A stretch of DNA of 11,671 nt from Bacillota bacterium (GTDB lineage: Bacteria; Bacillota; Bacilli; Bacillales_B; DSM-18226): contig JAUZQA010000073.1 of the NCBI GenBank assembly GCA_030705665.1, positions 1 through 11,671 of the forward strand, written 5' to 3'. The position numbers and the translations under genes were made by a program. Below the pieces are notes generated by a model. It was not told the DNA's origin and did not search any database. It saw only the letters and a list, made by a program, of their open reading frames with translations. This document shows, one piece after another, positions 7,701 to 11,671 of the stretch. Each line of letters starts with the position of its first letter. The first letter of the stretch is position 1.

Positions 7701-7730
7701 AACATATTCGCTCCCTACAACCCATATGAT
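7701..7730 (+). promoter_or_regulatory. Sigma-E-type sporulation promoter of ytrH-ytrI
   Basis: AACATATT (7701-7708), a 14-base spacer and CATATGAT (7723-7730) fit the mother-cell sigma-E pattern (-35 like xTCATATT, -10 like CATACAAT, spacing 13-15). The expected start is near 7737, about 35 bases before the ytrH ATG. B. subtilis ytrHI is known to be sigma-E dependent. The site also rules out ytrH starts at 7690 or 7726-7729, which lie upstream of or within the promoter. Confidence 0.75.
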
Positions 7731-7770
7731 GGTAATAAAGTTTGTACTCGGGAGGCAGGGTGGTTTTTCC

Positions 7771-8106
7771 ATGAAGGAAATTGGATTTTTCCCATCATTT
7801 ATTGAAAGTTATTTTATTGCATTAGGGGTTTTGCTTGGAGGCTCGCTTATTGGGGGACTAGCCGCTTTTTTGACTGGACAACCTTTGCTGACAGCAGTTT
7901 ACCGGCTGTCTACGCTTCTAAGGATCTGGGCAATCGTGGCAGCGATTGGCGGGACCTTTGATGCTGTCTATAGTTTTGAAAAAGGGCTTTTTGACGGTGC
8001 TACAATTGATCTTGTGAAACAGTTTTTATTAATTCTTTCTGCTTTAGGAGGAGCCCAGACCGGAGCCTTAATTATTAACTGGCTGACACAGGAGTATCTG
8101 TCATGA
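7771..8106 (+). CDS. ytrH: Sporulation membrane protein YtrH
   Basis: This small integral membrane protein of the sporulating mother cell is reported in B. subtilis to be needed, with YtrI, for fully resistant spores; its biochemical role is unknown. From ATG 7771 it has 111 residues, close to B. subtilis YtrH. Three hydrophobic segments are visible: about 10-36 (with GVLLGGSLIGG), 50-66 (IWAIVAAIGGTFDA) and 82-103 (LLILSALGGAQTG). The glycine-rich motifs are characteristic. The start was chosen because GGGTGG lies 7 bases upstream and because longer starts would precede or overlap the sigma-E-type promoter at 7701-7730. Its TGA overlaps the ytrI ATG by 4 bases, so the two are coupled in one operon, divergent from dnaE. 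Confidence 0.9.
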   Translation: MKEIGFFPSFIESYFIALGVLLGGSLIGGLAAFLTGQPLLTAVYRLSTLLRIWAIVAAIGGTFDAVYSFEKGLFDGATIDLVKQFLLILSALGGAQTGALIINWLTQEYLS

Positions 8107-8606
8107 GAATCCCTCCGTTGTATAGAAAGCCTTCTTGGCAGCGTTTTTTTGCTGGCGCAGCAATCGGAGGAGCCATCAGTTGGTGCATTTTCTTATTTAT
8201 TTTCGGAACATGGCAAGAAAGACATACAATGTTGATTCGCGAACAGCAAGAAAAAATTGCTGACCTGGAAAATGATATAAAAATTTGGCAGGAAGAATAC
8301 AAAGCTGCAAACAAGCGAAATATCGAAAAGATTACCGTTCAAAATATAAATGTAAAAATTACAAACTGGGAAAAGTATAATCTTGATTCATTTAGCGTTT
8401 TTCAAGTTGAAGACTCCGTAAAAGAAGATATTGGCATGATGACGGCAAAAGATCTTGAAACTGTCTATAAAAGTAAGGATTTAATAAAAAAGATTATTGA
8501 AAATAAAATTGTGAAGCTAAACGGGAAGAGTTATAAACTTGAAATAAAAGAAATGGTGATCTACACTACGCTCTCTATTCAATTGGAAATTCATTTTGAA
8601 AAATAG
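8103..8606 (+). CDS. ytrI: Sporulation membrane protein YtrI
   Basis: Second gene of the sigma-E-type sporulation pair and membrane partner of YtrH; its molecular function is not established. The 167-residue product has one strong membrane span at about 14-36 (FFAGAAIGGAISWCIFLFIFG), a charged heptad-like segment at about 40-73 likely to form a coiled coil, and a soluble C-terminal domain of about 90 residues. The short N-terminal part before the span carries basic residues, so the C-terminal domain probably faces outward from the mother-cell cytoplasm; that topology is inferred. The start overlaps the ytrH stop in ATGA, with AGGAG 8 bases upstream. A strong terminator begins in the stop codon. 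Confidence 0.92.
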   Translation: MRIPPLYRKPSWQRFFAGAAIGGAISWCIFLFIFGTWQERHTMLIREQQEKIADLENDIKIWQEEYKAANKRNIEKITVQNINVKITNWEKYNLDSFSVFQVEDSVKEDIGMMTAKDLETVYKSKDLIKKIIENKIVKLNGKSYKLEIKEMVIYTTLSIQLEIHFEK

Positions 8607-8639
8607 AAGAATCGGACCAGCCGAATCTTCTATTTTTTC
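8600..8639 (+). terminator. Terminator of ytrHI, probably bidirectional
   Basis: AAATAGAAGA (8601-8610) pairs with TCTTCTATTT (8626-8635), extended inward by TCGG/CCGA after one A-A mismatch, around a 5-base loop, and followed by Ts. The ytrI stop codon lies within the 5' arm. The minus strand also gives a stem followed by Ts, so it could stop nrnA transcripts from the right. Confidence 0.85.
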
Positions 8640-8660
8640 ATTTGGCTGTGTTTAATTAGT

Positions 8661-8794
8661 CTGTTGATTGGAGCTCCAGGCGCTTCGCTTTCCGCGGGCG
8701 TGCCGGGGAGCCTCCTCGGCGCTGAAGCGCCTGTGGGGTCTCCCCAGCCCCGTACTCCCGCAGGAGTCTTCGCGCCTTCCACTCCAATCAACAG
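8661..8794. repeat. GC-rich palindromic repeat element with 13-bp terminal inverted repeats
   Basis: A 134-base GC-rich island in AT-rich DNA is bounded by CTGTTGATTGGAG (8661-8673) and its exact complement CTCCAATCAACAG (8782-8794). Inside are nested hairpins: AGGCGCTTC (8678-8686) with GAAGCGCCT (8724-8732); GCCGGGGA (8702-8709) with TCCTCGGC (8713-8720), one G-U pair; GGGG-TCT-CCCC (8735-8745); and ACTCC-CGCA-GGAGT (8755-8768). It has no coding sense and no clear target duplication. I recall near-identical GC-rich sequences between genes in several Bacillus-group genomes, which suggests a mobile or MITE-like family; that is memory, not a search. It lies between convergent ytrI and nrnA. 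Confidence 0.8.
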
Positions 8795-8835
8795 GGTGAA
8801 AAATCAACAATTTTCTTTTACACAGCCTTTTAAAT

Positions 8836-9771
8836 CTATTCTTTGCACACTTTTTCTAGTTCATTTATTACGTTTTCCACTTCGTCCCATGAGTAGATGG
8901 TTGCACCTGATGCGAGCGGGTGACCTCCGCCGTTAAACATTCTGGCCACACCATTAATAACAGGGCCTTTCGAACGTAAGCGAACTCGGATTTGCTTTTC
9001 TTCTTCAATAAAGAAAACCCAAGCCTTTATTCCTGCTACATCACCTAGTGAACCTACAAGAGATGATGCCTCAGATGCAGTTGCGTCATATTCTTCCAAA
9101 AGTTTCTTTGGAAGAGTCATAGAAGCTACTCCATCATGATGGATTTCGAAATTTTGAAGGACATACCCATTTAATTTCACAACATTTAATTTTTGCTCGT
9201 ACATTTTATTGTAGACTTCACTCCGAGAAAAATCATAGTGAATTAATTCTCCGGCATAAGCAAATGTTTTTTTCGTGGTGCTTGGGAATAGGAATCTTCC
9301 GGTGTCTCCAACAATTCCGGCATATAACAGCCTTGCAGCTTCAGCATTCATTTTTAAGCCTTGGTCTTTTCCGAATAAATAAAACTCATAAATCATTTCG
9401 CTTACGGAGCTGGCATTGGTGTCTACCCAGAGGAAGTCCCCATAGGCTTCCGTGTTTGGATGATGATCAATTTTTATTAATTTATCACCCGTTTTATAGC
9501 GCTCGTCACTGATTCTGGCTTGATTAGCAGTATCGCAGACAATTACAAGTGCACCTTTATACAATTCATCCGGGATTTGATCAACCCTTTGTAAAAAATA
9601 CAAGGCAGGATCTTCCTGTCCGACAGCATAAATTTTCTTTTCAGGAAAAGAAGCTTTTAATATCTTTGCCAGCCCAAATTGGGAGCCATAGGCATCAGGA
9701 TCTGGCCGAATATGGCGATGGATGATAATCGTGTCATATGCTTTTATCGTTTCTAAAATTTTGTCTTTCAT
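8836..9771 (-). CDS. nrnA: Oligoribonuclease NrnA / pAp phosphatase (DHH family)
   Basis: Degrades short RNA oligonucleotides (nanoRNA) to mononucleotides and hydrolyses 3'-phosphoadenosine 5'-phosphate, as shown for B. subtilis NrnA (YtqI), a functional substitute for Orn and CysQ. The 311 residues match its length (313). Metal-binding DHH motifs are all present: H20-x3-D24-x-D26 in HIRPDPDAYGS, D80 in VCDTAN, D102-H103-H104 in KIDHHPNT and D156 in GIVGDTGRF. The C-terminal DHHA1 substrate-binding domain carries GGGHPLASGA at 281-290. The ATG start follows AAGGGG with about 6 bases of spacing. The gene is divergent from ytpI and I found no convincing promoter for it in the 82-base gap. No strong terminator sits at its own 3' end; the repeat at 8661-8794 and the bidirectional hairpin at 8600-8639 lie downstream. 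Confidence 0.95.
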   Translation of the reverse strand: MKDKILETIKAYDTIIIHRHIRPDPDAYGSQFGLAKILKASFPEKKIYAVGQEDPALYFLQRVDQIPDELYKGALVIVCDTANQARISDERYKTGDKLIKIDHHPNTEAYGDFLWVDTNASSVSEMIYEFYLFGKDQGLKMNAEAARLLYAGIVGDTGRFLFPSTTKKTFAYAGELIHYDFSRSEVYNKMYEQKLNVVKLNGYVLQNFEIHHDGVASMTLPKKLLEEYDATASEASSLVGSLGDVAGIKAWVFFIEEEKQIRVRLRSKGPVINGVARMFNGGGHPLASGATIYSWDEVENVINELEKVCKE

Positions 9772-9791
9772 TTGATACCCCTTCCATGTGC

Positions 9792-9820
9792 TTGTATTGG
9801 CATTTTAAATCCAGTAAAAT
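9792..9820 (+). promoter_or_regulatory. Sigma-A-type promoter of ytpI
   Basis: TTGTAT (9792-9797), a 17-base spacer and TAAAAT (9815-9820) give a reasonable housekeeping promoter about 35 bases before the ytpI start. Confidence 0.55.
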
Positions 9821-9853
9821 AAAAGAGATTTCTGAAATCTGGAGGAACTAAAA

Positions 9854-10156
9854 ATGCCATTACTTGTTGTGTTAATTGTTATTTCCTTTGCTTTTTATCT
9901 ATTTTATAAAATTAAATATGTGAGAAGCAATCGTCCTGCCGAAAGGAAATGGCTGTCTTCAAAATCTAGTATAACTCTTGGACTGTTTGTTTTCCTATTT
10001 GGAATAAACCAATTATTTCTATACCATACCACGACAACCTATATTGTTGCAGCTATTTTTATTCTTATTGGCGGTTTAAGTGCCTTTTCTGGAGTAAAAG
10101 CATACAAATACTACCGTCCTTATGCAGCCAAAGAGGCTGAGAGTCTAAAAGAATAA
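9854..10156 (+). CDS. ytpI: YtpI-like small membrane protein of unknown function
   Basis: The 100-residue product has three hydrophobic segments at about 2-19, 40-57 and 62-80, joined by a basic loop (KIKYVRSNRPAERK) between the first two and ending in a charged tail (AAKEAESLKE). Its size, membrane layout and place between nrnA and ytoI match B. subtilis YtpI, whose function is unknown. The ATG start has an excellent GGAGG with about 8 bases of spacing. It is a single-gene unit: its own promoter is upstream, divergent from nrnA, and a strong terminator shared with convergent ytoI follows. The positive-inside rule suggests that the first loop is cytoplasmic. Confidence 0.85.
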   Translation: MPLLVVLIVISFAFYLFYKIKYVRSNRPAERKWLSSKSSITLGLFVFLFGINQLFLYHTTTTYIVAAIFILIGGLSAFSGVKAYKYYRPYAAKEAESLKE

Positions 10157-10168
10157 TGGAAATGAAAT

Positions 10169-10203
10169 AGCCGCTTCCCCAATAAGATAGGAAGCGGCTT
10201 TTT
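10169..10203 (+). terminator. Terminator between convergent ytpI and ytoI
   Basis: AGCCGCTTCC (10169-10178) and GGAAGCGGCT (10190-10199) form a perfect 10-bp stem with an 11-base loop, followed by Ts. In the minus direction the stem is followed by ATTTCATTT, so it may also serve ytoI, less efficiently. It fills most of the 48-base gap between the two stop codons. Confidence 0.9.
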
Positions 10204-10204
10204 A

Positions 10205-11524
10205 TTAATGTCTGTCTATTAATTGACACATCATCATCGCTTTACCGACTAGAATGCCTTCATTAAAAACTTCTACATCCACTTTTCCAAATTTCCGGCC
10301 AACCTCTAATACTTTAGGATAGATTTCTAAAACACTTTCCATTTGGACCGGTTTTAGGAAATAGATGGTCATATTTTCAACAACAAGATCGCCTTTTTTA
10401 TAACCTCGTAAAATTCGGTTTGCAGCCTCTGAAACAAGTGTTGTAAACACCCCATATGATATCGTACCAATATGGTTGGTCATTTGCGGTGTAACTTCGC
10501 TTGTGAAGACATCCTCACCTTTTGCTTTTCCCCGCATTAATATCATTTGATTGGTAACAATATCATCAAGAGTCTCGCCAACTTGAGGCTGACGCTGAAT
10601 CATTTGCAGGGCTTTTAAAACATCCTGCCTGCTAATAATTCCCTCAAGCTTGTTGGAATCATCTGCAACAGGCAGAAGTTCAATTCCTTCCCATACCATC
10701 ATATGTGCTGCAGAAGCAACACTTGTTTTGCCGCTGACACTCATCGGATTTTTTGTCATTACTTTTTCAATTGGCAAATCGGGACTGTGACCGACAATGT
10801 CCTTCGCCGTTACAATACCTTGAATTTTCATATTTTGATCAACAACTGGATACCGGCTATGTTGGGTTTCTTGATTGAACTCATGCCATTGTGCAGCTTT
10901 ATCAGTTGTAAATAAATATCGGGTATTAGAAAGAGGCGTTAAAATATCTTCAACTAAAATAATTTCCTTTTTTATCAACTGATCATAGATAGCACGGTTA
11001 ATCATAGTGGCAACTGTAAACGTATCATAACTAGTCGAAATAACAGGCATCTGCAGTTCATCAGCTAATTTTTTTACATGTTCTTCTGTGTCAAATCCAC
11101 CTGTAATTAAAACCGCAGCGCCTGCTTTAAGGGCAAGTTCATGCGCTTTTGTACGGTTCCCGACAATTAACAGATTTCCTGCTTCTGTATAACGCATCAT
11201 TGCTTCGAGTTTCATTGCCCCAATAACAAATTTATTAAGTGTTTTATGCAGTCCTGCTCTTCCACCTAAAACCTGACCGTCCACAATATTAACTACTTCC
11301 GCAAATGTCAGCTTTTCAATATTTTCTTTCTTTTTACGCTCTATTCGAATTGTCCCAACTCTTTCGATGGTACTAACATATCCTTTGTTTTCTGCATCTT
11401 TTATCGCCCGATAAGCGGTTCCCTCGCTCACGTTCATCGCCTTGGCGATTTGGCGGACAGAAATTTTTTCGCCAATTGGGAGTTCATCGATGTGTTGTAG
11501 AATTTGTTCATGCTTAGTAGCCAA
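10205..11524 (-). CDS. ytoI: YtoI-like protein: wHTH, DRTGG, two CBS domains and hotdog domain
   Basis: The protein looks like a ligand-sensing regulator or enzyme; its function in Bacillus is not established. Domains in order: an N-terminal winged helix-turn-helix (about 1-65, with ISVRQIAKAMNVSEGTAYRA), a DRTGG domain (about 72-182), two CBS domains (about 192-247 and 254-309) that in other proteins bind adenine nucleotides, and a C-terminal hotdog/thioesterase-like domain (about 332-437, with SYGVFTTLVSEAANRI). The start is set at TTG 11524, giving 439 residues and the MATKHEQIL beginning that I recall for B. subtilis YtoI. AAAGG lies 9 bases upstream. The GTG three codons earlier directly abuts that AAAGG and so has no spacing. 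The gene has its own promoter and converges on ytpI. The DNA target and ligand are unknown. Confidence 0.9.
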   Translation of the reverse strand: MATKHEQILQHIDELPIGEKISVRQIAKAMNVSEGTAYRAIKDAENKGYVSTIERVGTIRIERKKKENIEKLTFAEVVNIVDGQVLGGRAGLHKTLNKFVIGAMKLEAMMRYTEAGNLLIVGNRTKAHELALKAGAAVLITGGFDTEEHVKKLADELQMPVISTSYDTFTVATMINRAIYDQLIKKEIILVEDILTPLSNTRYLFTTDKAAQWHEFNQETQHSRYPVVDQNMKIQGIVTAKDIVGHSPDLPIEKVMTKNPMSVSGKTSVASAAHMMVWEGIELLPVADDSNKLEGIISRQDVLKALQMIQRQPQVGETLDDIVTNQMILMRGKAKGEDVFTSEVTPQMTNHIGTISYGVFTTLVSEAANRILRGYKKGDLVVENMTIYFLKPVQMESVLEIYPKVLEVGRKFGKVDVEVFNEGILVGKAMMMCQLIDRH

Positions 11525-11533
11525 GACCTTCAC

Positions 11534-11538
11534 CCTTT
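11534..11538 (-). promoter_or_regulatory. ytoI ribosome binding site
   Basis: AAAGG (11538-11534, minus) is 9 bases from TTG 11524 and directly abuts GTG 11533. The spacing favours the TTG as the true start. Confidence 0.6.
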
Positions 11539-11583
11539 ATATTTAAATTCCCACTCTAGAATAAAACAGACTTTATCAATTTA

Positions 11584-11612
11584 ATTATAAAGTTTAAAGG
11601 TTCTTGATTCAA
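11584..11612 (-). promoter_or_regulatory. Sigma-A promoter of ytoI
   Basis: TTGAAT (11612-11607), a 17-base spacer and a perfect TATAAT (11589-11584) on the minus strand, about 60 bases before the ytoI start. From 11613 to the right edge I see no gene. The only structure there is an unconvincing pairing of AAAGGTTC (near 11596) with GAGCCTTT ahead of a T-run on the plus strand. Confidence 0.7.
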
Positions 11613-11671
11613 CAAACGATCTTTAACAAATAGTTGCTGAGCCTTTTTTATTGATAATACCTTGTTTTCCC

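Noticed and set aside
7690..7770. N-terminal extension of ytrH by 27 residues
   Set aside because: It would start before the sigma-E-type promoter, lacks a well-placed ribosome binding site, and adds sequence absent from the family.
8075..8314. Minus-strand open frame opposite the ytrH-ytrI junction
   Set aside because: It overlaps two coupled, recognisable genes and has no ribosome binding site or family resemblance.
8664..8936. Open frame of 90 codons on the plus strand through the GC-rich repeat
   Set aside because: It reads through nested inverted repeats, has a low-complexity Gly/Ala/Pro product, no ribosome binding site, and runs into nrnA on the opposite strand.
11591..11655. Possible plus-strand terminator near the right edge
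   Set aside because: AAAGGTTC can pair with GAGCCTTT before a T-run, but the loop is about 36 bases, one pair is G-U, and no plus-strand gene precedes it.
1..11671. CRISPR array, tRNA or rRNA genes, phage or defence cassette
   Set aside because: No regularly spaced direct repeats, cloverleaf-like segments, integrase, transposase or defence-type genes are visible; the block is core chromosome of a Bacillus-like organism.

Overview
The window is a low-GC stretch of a Gram-positive, endospore-forming bacterium of the Bacillaceae. The gene order accA-accD / malic enzyme / dnaE / divergent ytrH-ytrI / nrnA / ytpI / ytoI matches the conserved block around the B. subtilis acetyl-CoA carboxylase and dnaE genes. 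AGGAGG-type ribosome binding sites, frequent GTG and TTG starts and a sigma-E-type sporulation promoter fit the same assignment. Positions, motifs and spacings were read from the sequence. Gene identities rest on recognising protein families, not on a database search.

Layout. Positions 1-160 hold no gene. They carry a good sigma-A-type promoter reading leftwards out of the window (probably to pfkA-pyk), with a perfect 10-bp inverted repeat over its -10/start region. The accD-accA pair (192-2032, minus) encodes the carboxyltransferase of acetyl-CoA carboxylase. Upstream on the same strand lies a second unit, malic enzyme plus a FadR/GntR-family regulator (2258-4119), ending in a terminator. 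It starts from its own promoter, just downstream of which is a palindrome of the kind FadR-family proteins bind. dnaE, the error-prone replicative polymerase of Gram-positives, occupies 4241-7603 (minus). Diverging from it is the sporulation pair ytrH-ytrI (7771-8606, plus), preceded by a sigma-E-like promoter. A GC-rich palindromic repeat (8661-8794) sits between ytrI and the convergent nanoRNase gene nrnA (8836-9771, minus). ytpI (9854-10156, plus) encodes a small membrane protein and converges on ytoI (10205-11524, minus), a wHTH-DRTGG-CBS-hotdog protein.

How the genes connect. The left half is central carbon and lipid-precursor metabolism: malic enzyme yields pyruvate and NADPH, and AccDA helps make malonyl-CoA for fatty acid synthesis. 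The FadR-type regulator sits between them and may link the two, at least by controlling its own operon. The right half is housekeeping (DNA replication, nanoRNA/pAp turnover) plus a spore-formation pair.

No phage, defence, CRISPR or RNA-gene signal was seen, and I found no convincing new multi-gene system. The least explained items are the predicted FadR-type operator with a regulator that lacks the usual metal-binding histidines, the palindrome at the leftmost promoter, and the GC-rich repeat. Three starts are better placed inside the longest open frame: dnaE at 7603, ytrH at 7771 and ytoI at 11524.
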